A stretch of 64,000 nt of DNA, taken from NCBI GenBank assembly GCA_009746045.1, contig RPFO01000022.1, forward strand, positions 2,095,790 to 2,159,789, written 5' to 3'. Under the pieces are notes generated by a model. The model ran no database searches. It was not told where the DNA came from and was given only the letters and a program-made list of their open reading frames with translations. The translations under genes were made by a program, and so were the position numbers. The stretch's first letter is position 1; each line of letters begins with the position of its first letter. The DNA is from Mesostigma viride. Taxonomy: Eukaryota > Streptophyta > Mesostigmatophyceae > Mesostigmatales > Mesostigmataceae. Of this stretch, positions 37,501 through 48,532 are shown piece by piece.

Positions 37501-37932
37501 GTATTAGTAGGTAGTATGCCCACTCCTACCCCCTTGGTTGCTTTTTACCAACGGTACCCCTATGGGCTGTACTGGGTGTAACTGCTGGTATACCCACCCA
37601 AATGATGACCCCAATGGCTCAAACTGTTCAGCAACTAATTGTTTATCATCCCTGAAGTGGTAGGTGCCTAGCTCTTACAACATAATTCAAAATGCACATT
37701 CTACCAAAAATGAAAACGCTCGTCTTGACCCCCCTGACTTTGACGGCAGTTATACATGGCCTACGATGAATATATGTGAGGTTGTGATATATCATGGCTT
37801 AGGGCAACTCATGGACATGCTTGCCCCCCAAGGACAGCCATTGGATATTGCTAGGTTGTACAGGGGCTGGTTTACAAAATAGGTGAGTTACTGCCGATTT
37901 ATCGGCAGCATTTCCGCCCATTTAGGGGTTAA
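34505..37932. mobile_element. Element B: diverged copy of element A, carrying nested element N
   Basis: 34509-37928, flanked by TTAA on both sides. The ends are CCCCTAAATGG and complement. The subterminal palindromic regions are GCCGATTTGTCGGC on the left and GCCGATTTATCGGC on the right. Without the nested 1721 bp it measures 1699 bp, matching A (1689) and C (1687), but it differs at many positions, so it is older. The host tandem repeat gives the empty site: CCATTAATGTAA versus CCATTACTGTAA in neighbouring units. Confidence 0.85.
34994..36718. mobile_element. Element N: second TTAA-type transposon nested in element B
   Basis: 34998-36714 (1717 bp), flanked by TTAA at 34994-34997 and 36715-36718. 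Ends are CCCTTCAATTGT and, inverted, CCCTTAATTTGT. Elements A and C supply the uninterrupted site (GTATTTTAAAGGATATA). Near each end a ~30-bp segment with TCAACTGG...ACGGACTSAGTA occurs in the same orientation, so the subterminal repeats are direct while the tips are inverted. No transposase or other gene is recognised inside. Confidence 0.8.
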
Positions 37933-38124
37933 TGTAATAACATGGGCAAAACATACACAAACAAATAGCCATGATAGGGCATTAAGAGAATAGCCATGAT
38001 TGGGGCAATAAGAGAATTTTTTTGTTCAATTCAATGATCACAATTTATGCACACAGTCGATGCATTCATAAATGAGGCAGGTTCTTCCGAAAATTGGCTC
38101 CGTCGTAGAGTGTCAACGGCCAAC

Positions 38125-38562
38125 TTGCAAACACGCACGTTACATGATATACATCCTAGTCATTATGGTCCTATACAAACGCCAGAAGGGCCTAATACCG
38201 GTTTAATTGGATCTTTAGCTACGCATAATAAAGTAAATGAATATGTTTTCTTGTCCTTTTTATACATTACAAAAAAATCAAGTAATTAAAAGTGAAATAC
38301 CTATTTTTATACCTCCACATCAACAAGATCAATTTAAATTCGCCCCAGAATATTTATTACTTTCTTGTTACTCTAGTGTTGAAAATAATTATGTTCATGT
38401 GCGATATAAACCAGAATTTAGTAGTAAAGCAGAAGAAGTCGATTATTTGGGGATTTCTCTAACGCAAGCTTCAATAGCTACTTCATTTATTCCCTTTTTG
38501 GAACATGATGATGCAAACCGAGCATTAATGGGTTGTAATATGCAAAGACAAGCAGTTCCATG
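38125..38562 (+). pseudogene. rpoB: Nuclear insertion of plastid rpoB (RNA polymerase beta subunit) fragment
   Basis: The plus strand encodes [31 protein letters not shown] and, after a shift, [20 protein letters not shown] and [17 protein letters not shown] then NMQRQAVP. These are hallmark beta-subunit segments of plastid RNA polymerase. DNA is AT-rich with plastid-style codons, unlike its neighbours. Small deletions are visible: about 9 bp is missing between SHYG and TPEGPN, and a few bases are lost near 38258, giving a frameshift. The edges are abrupt (about 38125 and TGACACC at 38563). It is a NUPT and cannot function. Confidence 0.85.
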
Positions 38563-38783
38563 ACACCAAGGTTGAGACTTACATGCATCGTTGCAAGGGT
38601 TGAAACAATAACGAAATTGTATGACCACAGACACATAAAATGGAAGGCTTGCTCAGTATTATTATTTACCCATCAATCAATTTTAAAGGCAAGGAAATGT
38701 TGAAATACGGACGACCGTCCCAAGTTCGCCAGCATTAACAAAAGCATTTCTGTGACAAGAACAGTGGGCGACCATTCCCATTA

Positions 38784-39575
38784 TTATCTTTTCCTCGTTT
38801 GTTTCTTCCCCTTCCCGGACTCGTATTCATAAGCGACGTCCGCCATCCCCAAACGATGCAAAATTTTGTTGGAGCTCTGCATCTTCTCCAACAGTTCTTG
38901 ATCCGATTCCTCCTTTGCACGACGCGCTTCCTCTGCCTTCGCCTTTGCGGCCTCCACATCTGCATCTATATCCGCCTTCACCACCATCCTGATCAAACGG
39001 TCCCGCTCCTCAGGCCTCGGGAGCGTCGGCAGTCGCACCGGCTCTGCGGCAAGAAGAGCCTCCAAAATATCCTTGTGCAGTCTTTGTGCTTCCACAAATC
39101 CATTATTCATCATCAAGGTGTACGCGCATTCACGCGCCACACCCTGCAAGGAATCCCCCATGGTAACGTTTAGCCCATGAGCAAACCCGTACGCGCTGTC
39201 CCCCTCTGCCGAAATCTCGAGTCCCTGCCTGTCGAGGCGCACCAGCTCAACTTTCCGTTCCCCAGTGTGCGTTGCCGTGAAGTGGAGGACCGAGCGTGTC
39301 ATTCCGGTCTTCCCCATCAACATCTGCAAACTTGCTACGTATGCGATCCCACGAGCGCACACGTCCTCCAACTTCTCGGCAAAAGGTAGATGTGTCTTGC
39401 AATACACCGCATCCAATCCCTCCAGTGGTCTATCACATCTAAGAAATCCACACCCCCCGTATGGATCCTTGGCATTTTGGTACTCGAGGTCGTGCGCTTG
39501 TAGGAACTTGTAATGTTCCGCGCACAGTCCCTCGACCCTTACGGGCTCCGTACAGATTTTGCATTTCGTTGCCAT
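38784..39575 (-). CDS. Paired C-x4-C...C-x2-H zinc-finger family protein, member 1
   Basis: 263 residues from ATG 39575 (an in-frame ATG also lies at 39590). The N-terminus has CKICTEPVRVEGLCAEH, i.e. C-x2-C-x8-C-x2-H. A second finger follows with CGFLRCDRPLEGLDAVYCKTH, i.e. C-x4-C-x11-C-x2-H. A mixed domain follows (SVLHFTATHTGERKVELVRL, AYGFAHGLNVTMGDSLQGVA), then a charged coiled-coil-like tail (AKAEEARRAKEESDQELLEK) and a basic end. The same order recurs in the proteins at 39799/49025 and 49636-50418. The spacing recalls short plant zinc-binding repeats of the WRKY19-neighbour type, but I would not assign a function. The start follows CAG, as in its relatives, so an upstream non-coding exon is possible. 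Confidence 0.65.
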   Translation of the reverse strand: MATKCKICTEPVRVEGLCAEHYKFLQAHDLEYQNAKDPYGGCGFLRCDRPLEGLDAVYCKTHLPFAEKLEDVCARGIAYVASLQMLMGKTGMTRSVLHFTATHTGERKVELVRLDRQGLEISAEGDSAYGFAHGLNVTMGDSLQGVARECAYTLMMNNGFVEAQRLHKDILEALLAAEPVRLPTLPRPEERDRLIRMVVKADIDADVEAAKAKAEEARRAKEESDQELLEKMQSSNKILHRLGMADVAYEYESGKGKKQTRKR

Positions 39576-39798
39576 CTGCGCAATTGCCATGAGTCCCATA
39601 CAGCAGCCATTGTATAACAGGGGCAATAAGGACCGTCAGAACCCCCTCTGGCGTCTTTCTCACACAATTCTCAATCTAGTCTTGTTGTGCAATAATTGTT
39701 GGTTCAAAGGTCCGTTCAAAGAAGTTTTATGAGACAAAATAAATTAGTTTCAATTACACGCATCAGATTAATCAAATCATATTTTCTCCCTCTCTTTC

Positions 39799-40209
39799 TT
39801 ACTGAGCAATTCTGTCCATCCTGCCCCTCTTTGCCGGCTTCTCATCAATCTCCTCATCAAAATCACACACACGTCTAATCTGCTGTCTAATCGTCTCTAC
39901 CAACCCCCCCTTGCGCATCAGGTCTTTCACCTCCCCCTTCAAGAGCGCTGTCACGAGTCGTGCGCACTCATACGCGGACTCCGTGGCCAGGTCCCTTCCC
40001 ATATCATGCCACACTTTGGCCGTTGGACAGTCGGGATGGTCTCCCATGTAAGCCCACACATGCCTTGGCGGCTTGTCCTCTCCGCCTATCCCCTCTCCAG
40101 GTCGCATCTGTCCCACCTGCTCTATCACCCACTCTGCATCACGCAGCATGAATCGCGGAGGCTTCTTGTCAACATAGTACAAGACCAAAACCATGTTGTT
40201 GGGCCAAGG
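39799..40209 (-). pseudogene. Zinc-finger family member 2, 3' part (split by 8.65-kb insertion)
   Basis: 137 codons from PWPNNMVLVLYYVDKKPPRF to the stop at 39799, including HVWAYMGDHPDCPTAKVW and a basic tail (KPAKRGRMDRIAQ). Its 5' part (55 codons) lies at 48861-49025, beyond the element at 40210-48860. The two halves join in frame with no base lost or gained. The VLVLYYV strand sits where VLHFTATH lies in member 1 and LVLSFEV in member 3. As arranged here the gene cannot give a normal product unless the element is spliced out or excised. Confidence 0.6.
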
Positions 40210-40254
40210 CATAGCAATACCCCACCACACTCATCGAAAATGGCTGTGTTTGAG

Positions 40255-41690
40255 ACCCCCCGAAAAACACCGGTTCCATCAAGGTACATTAACTTTGTTC
40301 GTCCGATTTCGGCCGTTTTTTCCATCGACGCACCTGGCTTCGAGTTCAAACCTTACTTCGAACCTACTTCAGATCCGGACTTAATTACCTCGGATCAAAA
40401 CGGGAGGGAAAACGGTTAAAAAGGGTAGAAAAACGGAAACCAACGGATCGAAACGGAAACGTGACCGGGACGAACTGACTGACAGACCGGGGGTTACAGG
40501 GGCGGACACGCGACGGTCACTGCCGGTTACGAGCTGGGCATTACAGTGACCGAGACTCGGAGGTCGTCATCTCGATGTTTCCCGCGACACCACAGACGAA
40601 AACGACGAAAACACCCATGGCGGTCGAGTATCAGCTAGCGTTTTGAAACTTGCGTCACTGCAGCCGCTCGAGGTGTCAAAACGAAGCTTACATCACGGTT
40701 AATCCATGGAATAATTTTGGAATGATAAGAGCTGTGATTGAGACGAGGGAATAGAACGGGACAAATTGTTTTTTGCAGCGCACCATTTTTTTCGCGAAAA
40801 CCAGATTTCTCGGTGGTACGTGTCTAAAAGTCCTGGTTACGAGAGGAGATGAAAATCCCGGCACGATAGCTCATATTATGCGTTACAATATCCCCGAAAA
40901 CGTTAGTGTTTTCGTTTTCTGAGTTTCGCTTTTTATTCTCCGGCATTCGCCTGAATAAATATGGGGTGCGAAATCCGTCTGTTTCTTGCTTCGTACAATA
41001 CGTGTCTTTGTCGTCAGATAATTAGCTCTTTAGGCTATGCCCGACCTTCCTGTACTGCCCAGCCTGCGGCAATAAGCCAGCAGGACATATGGCGTGCCCA
41101 AGATTCCGCGCAAACGTCGCTAATGGTCTTCCGAATGTGCAGTAAGTGCGGTAAAAGCTGCGAAAATTGCTTATTATGCCTGTAGAAAGCTCTTTGCGAC
41201 CGTGTTTTCCAAGCGAGTTCATTGTTCCTTTGACGCTAGATACAAAAGGCAAAGGGGGTCGTCATTTTTTATTAGTCGGCAATGCGGTTTCGAGATGTGA
41301 TGGGTCGGGCAGACGACCACGCCACGACCCGCTGGGCTCACGCTTCGCATCTCCCGGCAGCCATAAAGAAGCGCAGATTAAGCGAGGTGAGCGAGCTAGA
41401 GGTCCCAGAGTCGTTGCTAAGGCAAGGCAGCGTCTCAAAGGGTAGAGAGCTGGATTAATAAGACTTTCTCAAGGGCATTATGCAGTGGTTATTGCCACCT
41501 TGTCCAGATATTTGCCCTTGTCTTTCTGATTTATATACTGTTTCAAAGAGGGAAAGGAGAACGTTTGCGACGTTGTTTCTCATTCATTACTATGAAGAAA
41601 ATGCCTTTGCAATTGCTTACAACGAGATGGAAGCTGCCTCACGCAAATTAGCCAGGCAATGCAAGTGATGCAAGGTGAGGCCATGCATGG
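40255..41690. other. Left interior of the 8.65-kb element, unassigned
   Basis: No supported gene. Two short plus-strand ORFs (41167-41445, 41480-41668) have no recognisable domain. A basic segment (GSHKEAQIKRGERARGPRVV) appears in the first. Confidence 0.4.
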
Positions 41691-42960
41691 CTGATATTGC
41701 CTTCATGCGTGAGTTGAGCAGGTGGCTGGCTGGGCGTGTGGCTGGCTAGGTGAGCGGGGCGTTTATGGGGGGTTGCGATGGTGCGGGCATGCGAGGGCAA
41801 ATGGGCGGGCTCATGCCTGGCTGGTTTGGGTGTTGGGTAGTTAGGTGGTTCAGTAATTGGGTTGTCGAGTGGTTAGGTGGTTGTGTTGCTGGGTGACTGG
41901 TTGGTTGGTTGGTTGGTTGGTTGGTTGGTTGGTTGCCCAGGAAGTCTTGTGTGGGAGGCTTAGGCTATAGATGCTTCAAGGGATGCCTAGGCGTAGGTGG
42001 GTTCAATGGCAGGTGGCTGGCTGAAAGGTGAATGCCTTGGTTAATGGCTGGCCGAGTAGCTGGGAGCACAGGCAGCTGGAGAGGGTGGCTGGCTGGCTGG
42101 CTGGTCATGGTGTGTGGATGAGTACAAGGGTGGTCGGTCATAGGTAGATGTCCAGGTGGCTGGGTGATTGATAGGCTTTGGGGACTGCGAAGTGGGTGGG
42201 TTGTTGGATTCGTGAGTGAAACAATGGCACGGTATTGAGGGTGGTGGGTTGGTGGTTGGTTGGTTAGGGATGCGTGTGGGTGGGTGGGTTGGTGGGTAGG
42301 CCATTGGTGGTTGGTGGCTGGTGGATGCGTAGATGACTATGTGGGTGGGTGGGCGAAGGGACGGGTAGATGGACGGGTGCGCGCACAGATATGGATGCGT
42401 GGATGGGTTTATGGTTGGGACCGTCTCACCTATCGCGGGTGAAGGGCTGTGCACGTTGGGGGTGAGGTAGGTGGGTGGGTGGCTGAGAAAATGCATGTGT
42501 GGGTGGGTCAGTGGGTGGGTCAGTGGGTATAAGGGTGTGGGGGCAGTGAGTGGTTGAGTGGGTACTTGTAGGTGCGTGGGTGGGTCAAGGGTGGGCGGCC
42601 GCATGGGTGCATGTGGGGCCAGCTGGCTGGGTGTTTAGGCGGTTGGGTGATTGGGTGGTTGGCTCATTGGATGGGTGAATGCCTCCTTATTACCTGATTG
42701 GTATGTGGGTTGCGCAGGTGCCTTGGTGGGTGGGTGGATGTCCAAGTGGGTTGGTAGGTGGTTGGGTGTCTAGGTGCACGCGTGGTTATAAAAGGTGGGT
42801 TAGCACGTGCGCAGCTGGCTGGGTGGGTGGGTCACTGGGTGGGTGGACGGGTGGGTGTCTAGGTGTACGGGCACGCGAGTGTGTGAGTAGTTGTGTGGGT
42901 GGGTGGCCAGGTGGCTGCATGGGTGGGCGACTGCATGGGTGGCTCGGTGCGCACAAAGTG
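41690..42960. repeat. Degenerate G/T-rich minisatellite
   Basis: Long runs built from GGTGGGTGGG, GGCTGGCTGG and GGTTGGTTGG (pure at 41905-41935) with irregular 4-bp periodicity. Such sequence can form G-quadruplexes. ORFs here are low-complexity artefacts. Confidence 0.8.
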
Positions 42961-43011
42961 CAAGTGATGGAGACATGGGATATTCCAATGCCGTATCATG
43001 TGAGCATACGC

Positions 43012-43200
43012 CCGATTTCTGGCCTGCGCTGGTTGTCTCCTTGATAATAACAATAGTGTGCTGGTTGTCTCCTTGATATGATTTCTGGCCTGCGCTGGTT
43101 GTCTCCTTGATAATAGTAATCTGGTTGTCTCCTTGATAATAGTAATCTGGTTGTCTCCTTGATATATCTGGTTGTCTCCTTGATATAAGGCCTGCATGCA
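43012..43200 (-). repeat. Reiterated ATCAAGGAGACAACCAG motif
   Basis: Six copies of ATCAAGGAGACAACCAG on the minus strand with irregular spacers. Two of them continue CGCAGGCCAGAAATC. The same extended motif is at 1289-1325, and a variant fills the junction of a LINE insertion at about 44187. Confidence 0.75.
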
Positions 43201-43314
43201 ATCTAAGCTCAATTACTAATCTGAATTGATATACATGATTCCAAGTAGTAGTTAGTGTGAGTCACGAGTTACACTCCTGTGTCAAAGATGCTAACTAATA
43301 CTGCTACCACCCAT

Positions 43315-43560
43315 TAAATGAAATTAAATTAAATTATAACATGACTCCATTGGGAGATCATGTAGCACATATTCCCGTGGATGGATGGAGGGGGGGACAA
43401 AGCCGCGAAACCGAACTAATCTAACTCTAAGCTAATCTAATCTAGAAAACCCTACCTATTCTACTCAGCAAAGCGCCCCTCCGCTTGGGGGGAGGGGGCT
43501 TGCCCACAGGGGCGGGCGTATGAGCCTGGACAATGGTCTTCCACCTCCTCTTGTCCTGCA
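43315..43560 (-). mobile_element. 5'-truncated LINE family A 3' end
   Basis: 246 bp including TTTAA-type tail at the left edge. It is flanked by the 13-bp duplication TGCTACCACCCAT (43302-43314 and 43561-43573). Confidence 0.85.
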
Positions 43561-43947
43561 TGCTACCACCCATAACATCATTAAATCGGAATAGCCAATG
43601 TCCATGAATAAAAAATAAATGAATAAATATAAATGAATGTCCAGGCATAGTTGTCTCACTTCATGAATGAACGGAGATATGTTCCTAATTTAATTTTTTA
43701 ATTTTAATATCAATGACACGGCATATTTTGAAAGCCAACATGAATTGAGAATGAACGGTTGTACCAATGCATGGTAATGCTAGCTGTCCGCTACTCAACC
43801 ACTAATGGCCAACCATGACGGTTTTACGAATGGCATGGAAGTTCTGCTAGTCAACCATGAATGGCCTAACATTTCCACAATCACTGCATACCACCTAGCT
43901 AACTAACTAAATAATACATGAAGAGAGCTAGGGTAGAGAGCTTAGAC

Positions 43948-44214
43948 TAAATTAAATTAAAATTAAATTATAACATGCCTCCGTTGGGAGATCATGTAGC
44001 ACATATTCCATGATGGATGGTGGGGTGGAGAGAGCCGCGTAATCTAACTAACCTAACGCTAATCTACCTAGTCTAGAAAAATCCTAACTACCCTACTCAT
44101 CAAAACGCCTCCTCCTCTTGGGGGGAGGTGGCTTGCCCACAGGGTCGGGCGTGTGAGCCTTGACAATCTTCTGCCACCGCGTCTTGTTATCAAGGAGACA
44201 ACAAGTCTTGTTAT
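43948..44214 (-). mobile_element. 5'-truncated LINE family A 3' end with filler at its 5' junction
   Basis: The tail lies at 43948-43970 and the 3' end of ORF2 at about 44100-44185. About 25 extra bases (ATCAAGGAGACAACAAG and a repeat of TCTTGTTAT) follow. It is flanked by GCTTAGAC at 43940-43947 and 44215-44222. Confidence 0.75.
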
Positions 44215-44222
44215 GCTTAGAC

Positions 44223-44668
44223 GTGGCGCCCCCGCAGGACTGCGACCAGCCCAGCCTGGCCGGCACCTCCTGACGTGGGCTGGGCCCAGTGATGTTAGAC
44301 GCCGCAAGGCCCGCACCTTCAAGGAACAGCTAGTGGAGGACATGGGGGGCCTAGGCCTCTCCGTGATTTGGAAGAAGATGATGGACAAGGCCAAGTGGGC
44401 CCAGGTCATAGAGGACAACGAGCCCCCCCCAGTGGGGAAGCGCCCGCGTGTGCAATGCCGCGGGAGGCACGCCAGATAGCTCCCCCTAGGGCAGCGGGCG
44501 GCTGCCTAGATAGATGTTGTAGTTAGAATGCTGTTAGATAGATGTAGTATGTAGCCAATGTAGATTAGACCGGTAGGACTGTTTGCACCCATCCATCCAT
44601 CCATCCATCGGGGTTAATGCTCCGTGACTCCCCAACGGGAGCACGAGTCTAATTAATTAATTAATTAT
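44223..44668 (+). mobile_element. 5'-truncated LINE, second family, 3' end
   Basis: Encodes the ORF2 C-terminus (RRKARTFKEQLVEDMGGLGL, VIWKKMMDKAKWAQVI) and stops near 44478. A 3' UTR and a TTAA-repeat tail end at about 44667. It is flanked by GCTTAGAC at 44215-44222 and 44669-44676. The tail type matches the copy at 18.47 kb. Confidence 0.75.
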
Positions 44669-44676
44669 GCTTAGAC

Positions 44677-46120
44677 TAGAGTTGGCTTGATGTCGTAGAT
44701 AGATTAGACCGGTAGGATTGTGTGTCCCCACCCATCCATCCATCGGGGTCAGAGTTCCATTACACGTAATACGCGGTTATACGCGCAGGGTCCGTATAAA
44801 GTATAATACGGTATAATACGGTATAGTACACGATCGTACGTGACCACTAGATTTGATGGTTTTCAGGGCTGTTTCAACCATTTCTCACTCACTGACATGT
44901 TTGTGACACTAATAAGCATAGAATACACAGTTGGCTCACTGGCTCACTGCCCTACAAGGAACATATGATTTTACTGTCGTTCAACAAAGTAATCATACAC
45001 GCATGCCGCATGGAGTCTAGTATCGCTAGACCCACGATAAAACATCGCACACATGCACGTTGAAGACACTTACCATGCAAAGAAATACTCATTCATGCAA
45101 TATATAGGCAAATAATGTATGAGCCAGCTGTGCATCGTGCAAGTTGCTGCCCTTTGCAGTGAAAGCATACCGGCTCTGCCTGACCCCTGCATGCCGGTTA
45201 GCCATACCATATTGCTATACCTACTTTTTGATAGAAAAAGAAGGGCCAAGAAACTGGGGAACAAATCGAGCTTCTACAATGCTGCACAACCATGCCAATA
45301 CCTGACTTCCAGAAGGTTTGCACAGCTTTGCTACCATCAAGTAAACAAAGAAAGCTGCAGCAATGATGTCCGCAATTCTCACAGCACAGGTCCGGTATGT
45401 GCAGCAGTCACGGTGCATTGATAAATCGGCATCAACTTGGCTCATACGAGCTATCCTGAAGACTGCCTGAGCAGCCAAGGTAATCCACAAACTATCGTGG
45501 CGAATGGTTACACGAGCGGCCCTCTTTATGTATATAACAACCAAACCTTGACGGACCACTGGAACCGCGGCCGTCGTGACGCTTTGCAGTTGTAAAATAT
45601 TCGAAGCCTCGGATTCGTGAGTACACGATAAAGAATAGACACCAGAAGCCATACAGTCTGCAAGCCTACACTAATACTAACAAAGACCTGAGAGCCCTAC
45701 AGCTGGCCTCAATCCGTACCACTAAAGGTGCAAATGAAAGCCTGCCCCATTTTCTGACGCTTCTTAAACTGCGCATCATCGTCATGACCAACCAAGGCTG
45801 CGATTCTTGATGAAATTTTAGAGTGCCTGCCGCTTCAAATTTCAATATTCCCATAAGTTTGCTCACCTTCCAGTTAACGCTTACCTTCCTGTTAACTAGT
45901 GTCCATATCTGACCATGTCCGAGGCAAGGGCCATCAAATTTTGCACGCCTCCCAGCGCCTCCTAAGTATTTGCACCTTAGGAATACAGTACCCCCACAGT
46001 ACGCCCTGTCGGCTTTGAACAAGCCATGAGGCAAGTATTATACTCCTTTTAGGTACCCACCGAAAGTCGTATGTGAGCACGCTCGTTGCACGTTTGGCGA
46101 AATTTCCCCTTGGATTAATA
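44677..46120. other. Unassigned interior of the 8.65-kb element
   Basis: No supported gene. At 44755-44830 there is a cluster of short inverted TACGGTATAATACGG/CGTAATACG words. The remainder shows only short ORFs without domain signatures. Confidence 0.4.
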
Positions 46121-48532
46121 TTAACACTCCGTCTGTAATTACGGGCGTGGCCCGTATTACGGGCGTGGCCCGTAATGGAGGCATGGTTACTCTATTGGTG
46201 GTTACTACTGAACTAATTGTCAGAATGCGCTTTTTATTGGATAGGATGAAAGCTGACTTCAAGGCCTAAAAGAATATCTAATTTTCACGGCCACCCCATG
46301 TCAGATGCTCCGTGGCCACCCCATGGAAAAAGGTGCTTTTTTGGACTTTCTCGGGCTTGCAATCGGACCGCCGAATGCCAACAACGGTGCAGATGCAGGC
46401 AAATGCTAGCAACGTCGGCTGCAGAAGGAGACTGTCTTTTCGTCACGACTGCTTCGGTCGCGATGTCGTATGCCGAGGTATCCTCGGGTGCTCCTAATCT
46501 TGGCACTGGCGATGAACTGTCCGCAGTCCTTGATGGTTGGGCTGTGAGCCTCGGCTTTAAATCAGGATTTTTGGCGGCCGTGTTGGGCGATTGATTGATC
46601 AAGACAACTTTATCACGTAGGGTCCTGCTTGGTCGAAGGAGCAAGGAGCAGCAAGGAATTCAGATTTCACTCGAGGCGATGGGTAGCGAACCTTACGTAG
46701 TGGGAGAAGACCTCGCCCGGCCAGGCAGTGTCGCTGAGGTTATGTACTTCATGCTCAAGAAAAGGTGGCCCGTGGAGGACGGGACCTTCAGTAGCTAGTG
46801 CGCGCTTCATGATTCCGGGTGTCGAGGCGTGTGAAGATTACCTGCATCCGGCTGGGAGAAGGTTTATGGCAACTTTTGGTTTGTAAATCTGCCAGTTTTT
46901 ATCACATGTGATCACGGCACATGGCCGGTGTGACTTCAAGGCAGGTTACTGCATAATGCTAAGCTCTGCGCGCGGCTGCGCCCCGTTGCGTAAACGTGGG
47001 TGCTTTCTCTAAGATGCATGACAGTTCCGGCTGCTACGTTGCCCATGTCACAAGCAAGCCTTGCAAGACGGTCCCCCAAAGCGAGGTAGAGGTTTAGAGA
47101 ACTGGGTATGGGTGTCCATTCATGCTTGTATACATATCTTGCCTGATGCTAGCTATTCATGTGCTACCTTAACAGCAACACCTTGTCATAAACTCTGATA
47201 ATTGAATAGGTATTTGGGCATGGTTTGCGAAGTTAAGCGCTTGGAAGTTCACAACTGTCATTATAATGCATGAACCGCTTGCGTGTTTGTATATAGAGGC
47301 TGTGGATTCCTCGTAGTAACATGCAATACCCATGGCAGGCTATTACTGCCTGCAGTGCTTTGCGACAGCCCCAGCCGTGCATGTGTGTGTGCGGTCCCTT
47401 GGGGAGCATGCCGTGCCTTGCCATGCTAACCGTATCGCGGGCAAACCTCGCAAGGCCCGAAAGATACTTGCGGTTAATCGATGTTCCCGGACATTCATGG
47501 TATGCACGTGGCCATGAGTTTCTCAGGCTATATTGTTGCGTCGTATGCGTTTGCCTGCCAGACAGGCACATACGATGATTAGGATGATGATATGGCGATG
47601 CCTTTCTTTTCAACATTTTCAGAATGTGGACTTGCACCACGTCGTGGATTTACATGTGTTGCCGTCTTATGCATTGACAGTTGTGCTGGACGGCGAGCGG
47701 TGGGTTATTATCTATGCATTTGTTTATATAGCATGGTGCATGCTATGAGCTGGCCCCTCATAACAAGTGCCCTATATTTGATAGCTTTAGTAATCATATT
47801 TCTTGTAAAATAGCATCATCCTATGTGTCCATTTCAACACCATATCATTTCAAAATAGAGAGGATGTGCCATGACACCATACTAGACGGCCATGCCACAT
47901 GCACGGCGCATTTGACCCATAGCATGGTGCACCTATGGGTTGAACCCTCATTGTGCCCTACATTTGATAGCTTTAGTAAAATATTTCTTGTGCAAAAGCA
48001 TGTCCTATGTACCCATTTCATCACCATATCATCCTCTAATGAGAGGATGTGCCATGGTACCACAGATGGCCATGCCACATGAATGGCACACCCAAAGGCT
48101 AGAATGGAGCATTCTAGTTCTTATTACGGGTGTCACCCGTAATGGTTTGAGTGCCTAGATATTTGGAAGCTTGTGCATGATTGATGCTGAATTTCTCACC
48201 AAGCGTCCATTACGTAGTGTACTTTTGGGTTTAGGAGGGTTTTGGTGCCCTCAACTTTATCATCATACCCCAATTTAGAACCATCTCATCACCCCTTTTT
48301 TGTTAACGTTTGTAGCCAAACCCCCTCAGATGGCAACGTGCAATTCACCAATATTTGTTATCCAAAAAAAATATTTAAAATATATTCAAATAGCCCAGCA
48401 TTGGATCTCGGATCCCATCGAACCGTTTTTCCAGATTCGGCGCGACGCTCCGGCGCCCGCATTTGGCGCGATTCTGCATTCTACGAAAAATTACGGGCCA
48501 CACCCGTTATAAGTTCACAGACGGAGTGTTAA
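46121..48532. mobile_element. 2.4-kb TIR element nested in the 8.65-kb element
   Basis: 46125-48528 begins CACTCCGTCTGT and ends ACAGACGGAGTG, with TTAA on both sides (46121-46124, 48529-48532). If the tips are read one base longer, the flank can also be TA, as in Tc1/mariner elements with CTCCGTC ends, so the superfamily is open. Inside each end lie short palindromes of the ATTACGGGYGTGGCCCGTAAT kind. A frame at about 46400-46800 (SAAEGDCLFVTTASVAMSYA, one TGA, then EPYVVGEDLARPGSVAEVMY) looks protein-like and may be a captured gene piece. No transposase is seen. Confidence 0.65.

Noticed and set aside
38237-38563. rpoB as a working gene
   Set aside because: Only ~440 bp of the gene is present, with deletions and a frameshift; it is a plastid-derived insertion.
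41167-41668. Two short ORFs inside the 8.65-kb element as transposase remnants
   Set aside because: No catalytic motif, zinc finger or similarity to known transposases can be seen.
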